Below, in pieces: positions 1 to 8,272 of a stretch of DNA of 64,000 nt. Positions within the stretch are counted from its first letter, which is position 1, and the number at the start of each line of letters is the position of its first letter. Under the pieces are notes generated by a model. That model made no database searches. It was not told the origin of the DNA and saw only the letters and a program-made list of their open reading frames with translations. The DNA is taken from positions 1 through 64,000 of the forward strand of contig JAXOFM010000003.1 of NCBI GenBank assembly GCA_044841755.1, read 5' to 3'. A program made the translations under genes and the position numbers. This stretch comes from CAZAPO01 sp044841755. GTDB taxonomy: Bacteria > Bacteroidota > Bacteroidia > Flavobacteriales > Flavobacteriaceae.

Positions 1-240
1 TTAGCTTTTTGAGCTGCTAGTTGTTTAGCCTTTTCTTCAGCTTCTTCTTTAGCTTTTTGAGCTGCTAGTTGTTTAGCTCTTTCTTCAGCTTCCTCTTTAG
101 CTTTTTGCGCTGCTAGCTGTTTAGCCTTGTCTTCAGCTTCTTCTTTGGCTTTTTGAGCTGCTAGTTGTTTAGCTCTTTCTTCAGTTTCCTCTTTAGCTTT
201 TTGCGCCGCTAGCTGTTTAGCCTTTTCTTCAGCTTCTACT
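1..240 (-). repeat. 48-bp in-frame tandem repeat (16-residue helix repeat)
   Basis: Five consecutive 48-bp units begin at 1, 49, 97, 145 and 193, and the array may continue beyond the window. On the minus strand each unit encodes a 16-residue block close to KEEAEEKAKQLAAQKA. Units 2 and 4 share the same variants, and so do units 3 and 5, which gives a 96-bp higher-order period. The blocks encode a highly charged helix at the tail of the PorP/SprF-like protein. Confidence 0.95.
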
Positions 241-1346
241 TTCGTTTTTACACCTTTTTCTACTTTATCTTCTTGTTTAGCCTTACGTTCGGCAAGGATT
301 CTAGCTTTTCTTTCTTCTGCTATTTTTTGAATTGCAGCTTGTTGTTCTTTTGATATTTTTGAAGCTGAACTTCTTTTTCTTTTAATATTTGAAATTAAGC
401 CAACTACTTCGTCTCCACTGCTATAATTGTAGTTTTCTTTGTTTTTTAACCTATAAGCTAGCGTAATACCATGGGAACTTCCAAAGTCAACTAAATCACC
501 AACAGATTTTTCGAAATTATATTCAAGTGCAATTTCTTGAGTGATATTAAGACCAATACCACCTGATAGACCATAAACAGTATTATAGCCTGCTTGTGCC
601 CATATACCTTTTGGTATTGTTAACATTGCTATGGCAGAAATTACAGTTTCATCTTTTTTAAATTCGGATCGTACTAACCCAGAAAATTTAGTTTGATCAA
701 AAAAGCCTCTGCTGTCCATGTATCCTGTATACATAGCATGTGCTTGTAAACTTTGTTCTGGATTGTTTTCAAGTATTGTTGAAGTATTAAAATTATAAGT
801 CACTAGATTGTTAACAGATATACCCAAGTCTAAAAATGTAAGACCTAAATTTATACCTGGGTTAACGCTAAGTAAGAAATTTTCAGGTACATTTTGTACA
901 GAAGGGTCACTAAGATTTGAGATTACCTTACTTGTGTTAATTCCGCTTTTATATGCGCCAATATTAAGGCCAAAAGTAAGATTACTTTCTCTTGCTAATC
1001 TCGCATTGTATGCGAAGTTTACAACACCACCAAATGTGGTAAGTACACCATAATTTTGTTGAAATAAACCGATTCCAGCTCCAATGTTTTCAGCAAATCT
1101 TCCAGAATAACTAGTTAGATAAGTAAGTGGTGCATCATCAAATTGAACCCATTCACGTTTATTATATAAGCTAATGTATTTGTTTTGTTCTCTTACGAAA
1201 CTAAACGTTGGATTAATCACAAAGCGATTAAATGTTAGTGAGTTTCTAACAGGTAATTGAAGTGCCACTACGCCATTATCTTCTTGAGCGAAGAAGAAAT
1301 GTGTAGAACACATGCATAATATTAAAACCAATAGTTGTGTTTTCAT
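1..1346 (-). CDS. PorP/SprF-like T9SS outer-membrane protein with a repeat tail (3' end outside window)
   Basis: The frame is open from an ATG at 1346 down to the window edge, so at least 448 residues are present and the C-terminus is missing. The protein starts with a signal peptide (MKTQLLVLILCMCSTHFFFA, then Q). The next 300 or so residues have the glycine- and aromatic-rich beta-strand pattern of the PorP/SprF family, outer-membrane partners of T9SS and of SprB-like adhesins. From about residue 325 the chain changes to a Lys/Glu/Ala/Gln-rich helical segment that ends in 16-residue repeats resembling TolA helices. The usual family member is about 300-350 residues, so this tail is an extension. 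The start lies one base after the stop of the upstream T9SS type B gene, the normal partner gene, so the two form an operon. The family call is good; the role of the tail is unknown. Confidence 0.8.
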   Translation of the reverse strand, partial: MKTQLLVLILCMCSTHFFFAQEDNGVVALQLPVRNSLTFNRFVINPTFSFVREQNKYISLYNKREWVQFDDAPLTYLTSYSGRFAENIGAGIGLFQQNYGVLTTFGGVVNFAYNARLARESNLTFGLNIGAYKSGINTSKVISNLSDPSVQNVPENFLLSVNPGINLGLTFLDLGISVNNLVTYNFNTSTILENNPEQSLQAHAMYTGYMDSRGFFDQTKFSGLVRSEFKKDETVISAIAMLTIPKGIWAQAGYNTVYGLSGGIGLNITQEIALEYNFEKSVGDLVDFGSSHGITLAYRLKNKENYNYSSGDEVVGLISNIKRKRSSASKISKEQQAAIQKIAEERKARILAERKAKQEDKVEKGVKTKVEAEEKAKQLAAQKAKEETEERAKQLAAQKAKEEAEDKAKQLAAQKAKEEAEERAKQLAAQKAKEEAEEKAKQLAAQKA

Positions 1347-1347
1347 A

Positions 1348-2802
1348 TTACTTCAATACTGTTATTGAACCTTTTCGGGTTTTGTTTGCTGTTGTTTTTA
1401 TTATATAGTAATAGACCTGATTGATTGTGGATATCTCCAAATTTTCAGTTGGCCAATTGTTTATATAATTATTAGTTTTTAATACTATTTTTCCACTGTT
1501 GGTCATTATAGTGACCTCTGTATCTGTACCACTAACGTATTGTTGTGGTATTACCCAGGTATCATTAATCCCGTCACCGTTAGGGCTAATAATGTTTGGT
1601 ATCGCACTTACATCTGGGAATGAATCTCTTACTTCAAATGAAAATTCCTGCGAACCTATACAACCAGTATTTTGAGTTATAACTACTTTATAACTGCCAT
1701 ATTCAGTAACAGTGTAAGTGTTACTTATCGCGCCAGAAATTAAATTACCATCCAAGTACCATTCATACTGGGGATTAACTGCAGATGTTGTTACTTCTAC
1801 TGGTAGTGTTTCTCCCTCTGCCATGATATTAAATACTGAAACATTTATATCAGCTTCAAATAATTCACTAGTAAGATCTATAGAGCCAGTTGTAGAACAA
1901 TCTCCTAGATCTACTTGAACAGTATATTTTCCTGGTTCATCAGTTTGATGCATTTGGTTTGTGGCGCCAGAAATTTCAACATCATCTTTATACCATTGGT
2001 AACTTTCACCTACAATAGTACTTAAGGTTGTTTCTCCTAGATTTGGACAAAATGGGTTACCTAAGCTTGAAGATATTCCTGCTTGGTCTTCGCCAGATGA
2101 AATCTCACTTATAGTAACACGATTTGAGAAGGAATCTGAAGTACATGTTCCATAATTGGTTTCTACAAAATAGGTGCCTTCTTCAGTCACAGTAAGTGTT
2201 TGACCTTCACTAATAAAGATAGAAGTTGTTGTTCCAGTTTCTTTATACCAGTTAAATGTAAGTGATGGGTAGTTAAGAGGTGAATCGTTTAATATTGTCC
2301 CTGGGTTGTCAATGGTTAACAAATAACTACCTCCAGTACAAAATGCACCTGTAGATACCAAGTTGTTAATAGTAAAAGGCTCGTCATGTACTTTGTAATA
2401 TGCTGCAAATGCATTTGAATTGCTGCTTGTTGCAGCAGGAGAGGTGCTTTTAATTCGTAATTTATAGTTCTCGCCAGCTGTATCTGTTGGTAATGAAAAA
2501 CTTAATGTAGCTGGTGATGTTGTTATAGAGCCCGAAGTTGAGGTAAATACAGTAGTTGGATTTGAAAAATCTCCATTAGCATCAGAGAGTTCGATGATAA
2601 ATTGATTTGAAGCATTTAAATCTCCTTCAGGAGAAAATACAAAAGTTGTGTTGTAAGTGTTAAAAGATTCATTTGCGCATGCTTGACTGAAACCTAGGCT
2701 AGGTTTTCCAATAACTATTTGAGCATTAATAGACCCATGTAGTACAAGAGTTAAAAAACAAATACTTAAGAAAAGCTTGTCAACAAATTGTATTTTCCTC
2801 AT
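1348..2802 (-). CDS. T9SS type B cargo protein with Ig/PKD-like modules (SprB-like adhesin, small)
   Basis: A 484-residue secreted protein. An N-terminal signal peptide ends near SINA-Q. The middle holds several beta-sandwich modules of about 80-90 residues with recurring Cys and the pattern 'YQWYKDDVEISGATNQ' or 'YEWYLDGNLISGAISN', typical of Ig/PKD-like repeats in flavobacterial adhesins. The last 90 or so residues contain PNIISPNGDGINDTW, the hallmark of the gliding-motility-associated C-terminal domain (type B T9SS sorting signal). The protein is therefore expected to cross the outer membrane by T9SS and stay on the cell surface or be released. It is the first gene of an operon with the PorP/SprF-like gene one base downstream, the usual pairing of a type B cargo with its dedicated SprF. 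Binding target unknown. Confidence 0.85.
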   Translation of the reverse strand: MRKIQFVDKLFLSICFLTLVLHGSINAQIVIGKPSLGFSQACANESFNTYNTTFVFSPEGDLNASNQFIIELSDANGDFSNPTTVFTSTSGSITTSPATLSFSLPTDTAGENYKLRIKSTSPAATSSNSNAFAAYYKVHDEPFTINNLVSTGAFCTGGSYLLTIDNPGTILNDSPLNYPSLTFNWYKETGTTTSIFISEGQTLTVTEEGTYFVETNYGTCTSDSFSNRVTISEISSGEDQAGISSSLGNPFCPNLGETTLSTIVGESYQWYKDDVEISGATNQMHQTDEPGKYTVQVDLGDCSTTGSIDLTSELFEADINVSVFNIMAEGETLPVEVTTSAVNPQYEWYLDGNLISGAISNTYTVTEYGSYKVVITQNTGCIGSQEFSFEVRDSFPDVSAIPNIISPNGDGINDTWVIPQQYVSGTDTEVTIMTNSGKIVLKTNNYINNWPTENLEISTINQVYYYIIKTTANKTRKGSITVLK

Positions 2803-2932
2803 TTTGGTCTTGGTTGTAATTTTCTTATCAAATGGCTTAACTTTTAGAGGCTATATTCTTTTGTTAATTAAATTTGAGAGAAAATGGATTAATTATTTTT
2901 TATAGTTATACTCTACCGTTTATTGTACTTAG

Positions 2933-4231
2933 TTAGTCGCTGGATGCGTAAATTTTATTAATACTTAGTCTGAAATCTGGACGCTTTTCATGACCAGAGT
3001 TAATAAAAGTTTCAGAATCAGGTCCTTTAGAGTATACATTCTTAAAAATGCTATTACCATACCAATTTTCTAGATCATCATTATTGGCATAGCCATCCTT
3101 GAAAATGTTGCCATTGCAATTATTGAAATATGTATTTGTAAACTCAATTCTTTTTAAGTTAGACTCATTTAACTTTATGTTTTCATCCAGAATTACTGCA
3201 GGACTAAACCCTGAGATAACACTGCTTAAAATTTTAAAAGAAGTATTCTCACCTACAAAAACCCCTTCGCTTACAAGTCCTGCTTCTATATCATAATTTA
3301 AGTCCTTGCTAACATTTATAAGAGTTAAATTTTCTGCAACTATAGTTGTTTGTGGTTTTGTTAAATCAGCTTCTTCTTTAGAACTATATGCAAGTATATT
3401 AATGCTTTTAGTTGCTTCTGAACCAGATATGTATGGAGACCTTACTGCTAGTGAATTTGTAATATTACATTGAGCACCATAATTAAATACGTAATCATTT
3501 GCACTTGATCTATATGATACAAGTCTATCAAGAAACAAGTTACCGCCTAAGATGTAGAAAGAATTACCTAAGCAGTAGCTTATCATTACATTATCAACTA
3601 TAGTTTCTTTTCCGATTCCTGCTAAGGTCAATCCATTGAAATAACCATAATCTTTAGTTCTCTTTCCTGCATATTCTATTCTTACATAATTTAAAACACC
3701 AGAATTACTTTCATGATTATTTCCACCGTAATTAATATCCTTAGGATTTGTAGGTGTAATACCATAATTAAGAGCTGCTTCACTATCAAATTTATTTGTT
3801 GGGGCATCACCAAGCACAAAAACACCTCCCCAATCTCCTGGTTTTCTCATTCCTCTGCTAGAGGTGAAAACAATTGGATCTGTAGGAGTACCTTCAGCAT
3901 GTATTTTAGATCCTTTACTAATTATCAGTGAACCTTTTGTATTATAATCTCCTAGAATTATTGTTCCTGGTTCTATTGTGAGAGTAGCACCATTAGTTAC
4001 AAACACATTTCCGTGTAATAAATAAGTATGCTTTTTAAGTAATTTTGTATTTTTAGATATGGTACCACTTAGTATATAAGTTGGCTCATCATATTCTACT
4101 TTGTTAGGCTTAAATTCTGTCCAAGGATTTAACCAGTTATTATACCCAACAATTCCTTTTTCTTGTTGAGCAAATAAATTTCCTACTCCTATGGTGAAAG
4201 TAGTTAGTAATACAAATAAGTGTCTTTTCAT
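2933..4231 (-). CDS. Secreted right-handed beta-helix protein
   Basis: A 432-residue protein when started at the ATG at 4231. A longer frame from 4261 would put ten residues (MPIFTLIRLV) ahead of a clear signal peptide (MKRHLFVLLTTFTIGVGNLFAQ), so the inner start is preferred. After about residue 50 come short hydrophobic strands of the type 'GNVFVTNGATLTIEPGTII' and 'SLIISKGSKIHAEGT', the rung pattern of parallel beta-helix proteins, with GGVFVLGD and repeated N-T/N-S turns. No T9SS sorting tail is visible, so it is probably periplasmic or uses another route. It stands alone, with 130 bases before the T9SS operon. No enzyme motif is recognisable; homologues are usually annotated only as hypothetical. 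Confidence 0.6.
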   Translation of the reverse strand: MKRHLFVLLTTFTIGVGNLFAQQEKGIVGYNNWLNPWTEFKPNKVEYDEPTYILSGTISKNTKLLKKHTYLLHGNVFVTNGATLTIEPGTIILGDYNTKGSLIISKGSKIHAEGTPTDPIVFTSSRGMRKPGDWGGVFVLGDAPTNKFDSEAALNYGITPTNPKDINYGGNNHESNSGVLNYVRIEYAGKRTKDYGYFNGLTLAGIGKETIVDNVMISYCLGNSFYILGGNLFLDRLVSYRSSANDYVFNYGAQCNITNSLAVRSPYISGSEATKSINILAYSSKEEADLTKPQTTIVAENLTLINVSKDLNYDIEAGLVSEGVFVGENTSFKILSSVISGFSPAVILDENIKLNESNLKRIEFTNTYFNNCNGNIFKDGYANNDDLENWYGNSIFKNVYSKGPDSETFINSGHEKRPDFRLSINKIYASSD

Positions 4232-4422
4232 AACTAAACGGATTAAAGTAAAAATGGGCATGTGTTATTATTTTGCTCAAATTTCACATTTTTTCTTTGA
4301 AATGCAAAAAAATATCGATGAAATGCATCATATTGTAATAAAAAGATTACTTTTTAATATGAATTTTATGTTTTTTAACATTAATTTTGATTCTTGATGA
4401 GTTATTAGCTTGTGATTAAGGC

Positions 4423-4455
4423 AAAAAAAAATCTTAATTATTTAATTAAGATTTT
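4423..4455 (-). terminator. Rho-independent terminator for the gene at 4491-4946
   Basis: An 11-bp inverted repeat AATCTTAATTA / TAATTAAGATT (4430-4440 and 4443-4453) is flanked by eight A's on the left. On the minus strand this reads as an AT-rich hairpin followed by a U tract, 36 bases after the stop of the minus-strand gene. Confidence 0.65.
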
Positions 4456-4490
4456 CAAAATGGTCTTTATAAATGATATATTATAATGAT

Positions 4491-4946
4491 CTAATCAGAT
4501 TTATAGTCATTATAAGTATGTAATGATTTTAAAGTTTCTTCATAAAACAATATGGCAGCTATTAAGTCACTGGTATCTGAATAAGGTAATATTTTACTTT
4601 GAAATTCAATTGTTCTATCAAAATACTTAGTTGATGCCTCATGACTTGCTTTTAAAGCCTTAGTATTTTCTTTAGTTTCAGGAATACCTAATGTAGCCAT
4701 AGTTACACCAGGCTTAGTGGCAAAGGCTATATTTGGTAAAATATTTACAATTACTTCAATACGTTCATTATATAGTTCTAGTAACTTTCCTTTAGACATA
4801 TTTTTCAATTCTTTTGACTTATGGTACTTAGAAATTCTAACTTTTCCATTTATAATGTTCAAAGGTTCTTTTTCTTTTTTCTGAGCAAAACTAGAAGACA
4901 GGATGAAAAAGAATAGAAGACTCAATAATGTAGACTTTAATTTCAT
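4491..4946 (-). CDS. Secreted or periplasmic hypothetical protein
   Basis: A 151-residue protein with a clear signal peptide (MKLKSTLLSLLFFFILSSSFA-Q). The mature part is mostly helical and charged, without cysteines or a recognisable catalytic motif. It carries two amphipathic helices, around residues 48-72 ('GKLLELYNERIEVIVNILPN') and 100-145. I do not recognise the family. It is transcribed alone: a terminator follows at 4423-4455, and 314 bases of non-coding DNA separate it from the divergent gene at 5261. Reality as a gene is supported by the signal peptide and the terminator. Confidence 0.55.
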   Translation of the reverse strand: MKLKSTLLSLLFFFILSSSFAQKKEKEPLNIINGKVRISKYHKSKELKNMSKGKLLELYNERIEVIVNILPNIAFATKPGVTMATLGIPETKENTKALKASHEASTKYFDRTIEFQSKILPYSDTSDLIAAILFYEETLKSLHTYNDYKSD

Positions 4947-5260
4947 TTTAGTTTCATTTAATGGGCTTATTTCAACAAATCTATATAATTTATAATTATA
5001 AAAACTATTTTTTTAACATTTTTTATCCATGAAATGCATTTTTATAGGGTAAAATGTCGAATTTTTGTACTTTTACGTAAGTTTTATCTTTCATTTGTAA
5101 ATAATACTCTTTTATTATAAAGTAAATTTTAATTAACGCAGTTCGTCGATCATTTTTGCATTTCTTCACATTTGAACGTAAATATTTTACATTCATATGG
5201 TTTTTTTAAAGGCTATGGTTTATTTATTTGAATTTTGGAATAACCCAAAAACTTAGCCCC
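4947..5260. other. Divergent intergenic region without a gene
   Basis: These 314 very AT-rich bases lie between two divergently transcribed genes and must hold both promoters. Several TTTG-containing words are present (for example around 5064 and 5168), but none forms a clear full TAnnTTTG promoter with correct upstream spacing. No ORF, RNA gene or long repeat is seen. Confidence 0.5.
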
Positions 5261-5869
5261 ATGAAAAGTTATATTCGCATTTTTTGCACTTGTCTATTGT
5301 TTTGTGCTTTTACCTTACAGGCGCAAAATTCTCAAAAAAACAATTTTTTAGATAGAAGTCCAGTTTACGATTATAATGAATCTAAACTTAATAATACAGA
5401 TACTATTCCTGGTTTTGGCTCTAAGGAAAATAAATTAAAAATTTCAGGTACTATTTATAAAGGTGATGGCGTTACTCCAGCTAGTGATGTAGTTTTATAC
5501 ATAGAACAAGCCGATGAAAATGGAAATTTTGATTTAAGAAAAGAAAATGATAAGAGGTATGTTCATAATAGAGGTTGGATAAAGACAGATTCAGAAGGTA
5601 GATATACATTTTATACTTATGTTCCAGGTAATGATAGGAGGTATAATCAATTGAAACAATTGTTTCCTATTATAAAAGAACCTTCAAAGTCAGAATATCA
5701 AATAACTTCATTTCTTTTTGATGATGATCCATTGCTTACAAAAAGATGTCGAAAAAGGATGGATAAGAAAGGTGACCCTAGTAGAATTTTAAAACTTGAA
5801 AAAGTCGATGGGATATTCATTACTCAAAAAGACATTATTTTGCATGATGGTATTTTGACAACAAAGTGA
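5261..5869 (+). CDS. Intradiol ring-cleavage dioxygenase-like protein lacking the iron-binding histidines
   Basis: A 202-residue protein from the ATG at 5261; an upstream TTG at 5228 would add 11 residues in front of the signal peptide (MKSYIRIFCTCLLFCAFTLQAQ) and is rejected. The core 'KISGTIYKGDGVTPASDVVLYIEQADENGNF', then 'GWIKTDSEGRYTFYTYVPG' and 'PIIKEP...FLFDDDPLLT', follows the flavobacterial intradiol dioxygenase family in order. In active members the segment before IIKEP is PAHIH, whose two histidines bind iron. Here the same place reads LKQLF, with Q133 and F135 at the ligand positions, and the Pro-Tyr turn before it is altered (PGNDRRYNQ). It is therefore probably a non-catalytic secreted beta-sandwich protein. 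Regulation and partner are unknown. The stop overlaps a possible small ORF by three bases. Confidence 0.65.
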   Translation: MKSYIRIFCTCLLFCAFTLQAQNSQKNNFLDRSPVYDYNESKLNNTDTIPGFGSKENKLKISGTIYKGDGVTPASDVVLYIEQADENGNFDLRKENDKRYVHNRGWIKTDSEGRYTFYTYVPGNDRRYNQLKQLFPIIKEPSKSEYQITSFLFDDDPLLTKRCRKRMDKKGDPSRILKLEKVDGIFITQKDIILHDGILTTK

Positions 5870-6021
5870 ATGTAAGAAGATTTGTAAACGGAGTTGATAA
5901 CAATGTGAGTTATATTATCAGCAAGAACAATTTTGAGAATGCAAAAGTTAATCTCAACAATTTTAAATACGAGTATTTACTTCGTTTAAAGCTTCTAGAT
6001 TATTATACAGGAAAGAATTAA
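5866..6021 (+). CDS. Possible small ORF (51 aa), uncertain
   Basis: A GTG at 5866 overlaps the stop codon of the preceding gene and opens a 51-codon frame (starting M-NVRRFVNGVDNNVSY) that ends at TAA 6019-6021, exactly next to the stop of the convergent gene at 6022. The composition is plausible for protein (N/Y/K/L rich, no odd codons), and it fills almost the whole gap. No family is recognised. It could be a translationally coupled small protein or a chance frame. Confidence 0.25.
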   Translation: MNVRRFVNGVDNNVSYIISKNNFENAKVNLNNFKYEYLLRLKLLDYYTGKN

Positions 6022-7077
6022 TTAGTCATAAGCCGTTGGTCGAAGTATTCCGGAAGTTCTAGATTCTATTGTAAGTTTATTATTAAATCTAATCATTGAT
6101 CGTCTATTAAGTTCTTTCCAAACTTCATCAGACAGATAAATAATGTTATCAACCTCTCCGTATCTTATTTTTTCTGCTGGACCTAGATATAGCAAATAAT
6201 CAAAATAATCTTGTCTCTTGTACTTTGATTGCGATGTTGATTGTATATTGTTATTATTTGACGAAGGACTAGCTAAGCTCATTCTACGTGGCCCTGGAAG
6301 CAGACCAATCCATGTATTTTTAACTTTAGCTATAGTACCTGATTTCCAATTTAAAGCCATTTCTTTTTCTTTATTTCCTTTCCATAGTCCAGACCTGGCT
6401 AAAATAACAGTGACCGAATTTGGATATTCTTTTTCTATACGCTGATTAACTTTATTCTTTTTTGGGCTATGATTACCAAAGTGCGCCCCACCATTTATCA
6501 ATAGAGCTTTTCTATTTTTAGAAAGAACATTATTGATAACCATTTTTGCATAATATTCATCACGACTACCTCTTGCTTTTAAATAATCTTCTTTGGTGTG
6601 GACTTTAGCCCATTCAATTGGAGGGTCTGATGCTATGACCCTTATTTTATATTCAATAGATAATGTTTTGTTTAATAGTCTAATTGTTTTAAGGAAATCA
6701 TAGTATACAACAGAGCTCCAAGGATCTACAGGAGATTGTGTAGTATTAAACCATACTTTTTGCAACTCATTGAAAGGTACTTCTTTACCTAAAATATAAT
6801 CGTCTAAAGTTTTTTGATATAAAGCATTTCCCGATTCGATCAATATGTCATTAACATTCTTATAAAAGCCTTCAGTCTGTACTAATTTTGTTAGGAATTC
6901 ATATAGCTGTACATGTCCGTGAGTTTCTCCTAAAGCTACAATGGGTGTGTCATTAAATAGTTTAATGATTGTACTAATACCATCTGTTCCAATAGGTGTG
7001 CTTTTGTTTTGGGAGATAGTTTTAGAAACTATTAAGATAGAAAATATAATAGCTAAGTAAGTTTTAAAGTGCTTCAT
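6022..7077 (-). CDS. Secreted ChaN/erythromycin-esterase-like (Tiki-superfamily-like) protein
   Basis: A 351-residue protein with a signal peptide (MKHFKTYLAIIFSILIVSKTIS-Q). The motif 'IVALGETHGHVQLYEFL' (about residues 46-62), then 'ILIESGNALYQ' and later 'ALLINGGAHFGNH', gives the GExH...E...H arrangement seen in the EreA/ChaN/TraB group of metal-binding hydrolase-like folds. These motifs supply the conserved Glu and His residues, but the substrate cannot be told; there is no reason to call it a resistance gene. It is monocistronic and converges with the intradiol-like gene. Family placement is by motif only. Confidence 0.5.
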   Translation of the reverse strand: MKHFKTYLAIIFSILIVSKTISQNKSTPIGTDGISTIIKLFNDTPIVALGETHGHVQLYEFLTKLVQTEGFYKNVNDILIESGNALYQKTLDDYILGKEVPFNELQKVWFNTTQSPVDPWSSVVYYDFLKTIRLLNKTLSIEYKIRVIASDPPIEWAKVHTKEDYLKARGSRDEYYAKMVINNVLSKNRKALLINGGAHFGNHSPKKNKVNQRIEKEYPNSVTVILARSGLWKGNKEKEMALNWKSGTIAKVKNTWIGLLPGPRRMSLASPSSNNNNIQSTSQSKYKRQDYFDYLLYLGPAEKIRYGEVDNIIYLSDEVWKELNRRSMIRFNNKLTIESRTSGILRPTAYD

Positions 7078-7141
7078 AAATTGTGTCTGTAATTTTTCTC
7101 AACTAGTATTTTACAATCATTATTCTTTTAAATTGTAATAA

Positions 7142-8131
7142 CTATGATTTTATAATATTGTTTTGAACCATTTTTTGATAAGCTCTTGGTGACATTGAAG
7201 TTTCTTTTTTAAACGCATTGTAAAAAGCAGAAGAGGTATTAAAACCAACATCATAGGCAAGATCTTCGATCTTTTCATTTGCATAATCAGGTTCCGACAA
7301 TTTTTTGGTGATTGTTTTAATTCTAAAACTATTAATCACTTCTGGAAAGCTTTTATTGTAAATAGATTTAGTCGCTTTAGAAACCAAATAGGTTGGAGTC
7401 TCTATGGCTTCAGAAAATTGAGCTAAAGTAATAGCTGGTTGTAGATATATATTATCTTCTTCAATTGCTGATCGTATTTTTTGCAACAGTTGTTGAGGCA
7501 ACGCTTTATTTGGCTTCTTTATAACTGTTGGTGACTGAAGTGCATAAAAGAACAAAAAATATAAAACCAAAGAAGATAACCCGATCCCAATGGCGTAGCT
7601 ATTTATAGTTTGCCCCACTAATTGATAAATCAAAATGGCAGATAAAGCTACCAATGCATAAAACAAGACTTTACGCCATTTACTTGATAAATTCGACTTG
7701 TAAATAAACTTAGCACCAATGTAACCTAAATAGCTAGCCAAACTAATATTGGCCAGTAAATACATATCGTACCCTAAATTTCTATTGCTCATAATAATGA
7801 CAAACCCAACGATAGGGAAAATTAGGTGCAGATAAATAAGAGAGTTTAGCTTGTTACTATTGTTTTGACTAAATGAAAAATAGGTCAATGCCAATGGGCC
7901 AATAAATGCAAAACCAAAAAAACCTAATGCAATTCCAATAGTCGCTATTTCAGGTAGGACGTAATAAAAAATGGATTTAACAATTCTTAAAGCTATTGCA
8001 ACAAATAAAAAACCTAGTGCGGAATCTTTAAGCCTGTGTTCATTTTTAACGAACAAAAAGTAACTGGCCAAAAACGCACAGGATGTTACGGCAATGCTTG
8101 AAAAAATCGCTAACACTAAAGAAATATTCAT
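7142..8131 (-). CDS. Membrane-embedded AraC-family transcriptional regulator
   Basis: A 329-residue protein. The N-terminal 200 or so residues form about seven hydrophobic helices, and the C-terminal 110 residues form an AraC-type double helix-turn-helix, with 'IEDLAYDVGFNTSSAFYNAFKKETSMSPRAYQKM' features (second HTH, the F.....G.SP.. signature). This topology is common in Flavobacteria, where the membrane part is thought to sense a signal at the envelope. The gene is divergent from the DUF2911 gene at 8273, with 141 bases between them, so that gene or the following group is the most likely target. No ligand can be deduced. Confidence 0.85.
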   Translation of the reverse strand: MNISLVLAIFSSIAVTSCAFLASYFLFVKNEHRLKDSALGFLFVAIALRIVKSIFYYVLPEIATIGIALGFFGFAFIGPLALTYFSFSQNNSNKLNSLIYLHLIFPIVGFVIIMSNRNLGYDMYLLANISLASYLGYIGAKFIYKSNLSSKWRKVLFYALVALSAILIYQLVGQTINSYAIGIGLSSLVLYFLFFYALQSPTVIKKPNKALPQQLLQKIRSAIEEDNIYLQPAITLAQFSEAIETPTYLVSKATKSIYNKSFPEVINSFRIKTITKKLSEPDYANEKIEDLAYDVGFNTSSAFYNAFKKETSMSPRAYQKMVQNNIIKS

Positions 8132-8272
8132 TAGGACTTGTTTTCTACAAATATCTATTAATATGAGGCTGATATTGTTAAAATGCTCATAAATCTATCT
8201 CCATATTTCAAGAATTAGGAGAGAAAGCATGGTGACTAGAGGTAGTTTCGTTTCAAAATTCAAAACAAAAAA

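Noticed and set aside
808..1053. Plus-strand ORF of 81 codons
   Set aside because: It is the reverse-strand shadow of the PorP/SprF-like gene and has no start context or family.
6022..7077. Erythromycin esterase (resistance gene)
   Set aside because: Only the shared GExH-type fold motifs are present; the protein is secreted and short of the EreA-specific pattern, so a resistance role is not supported.
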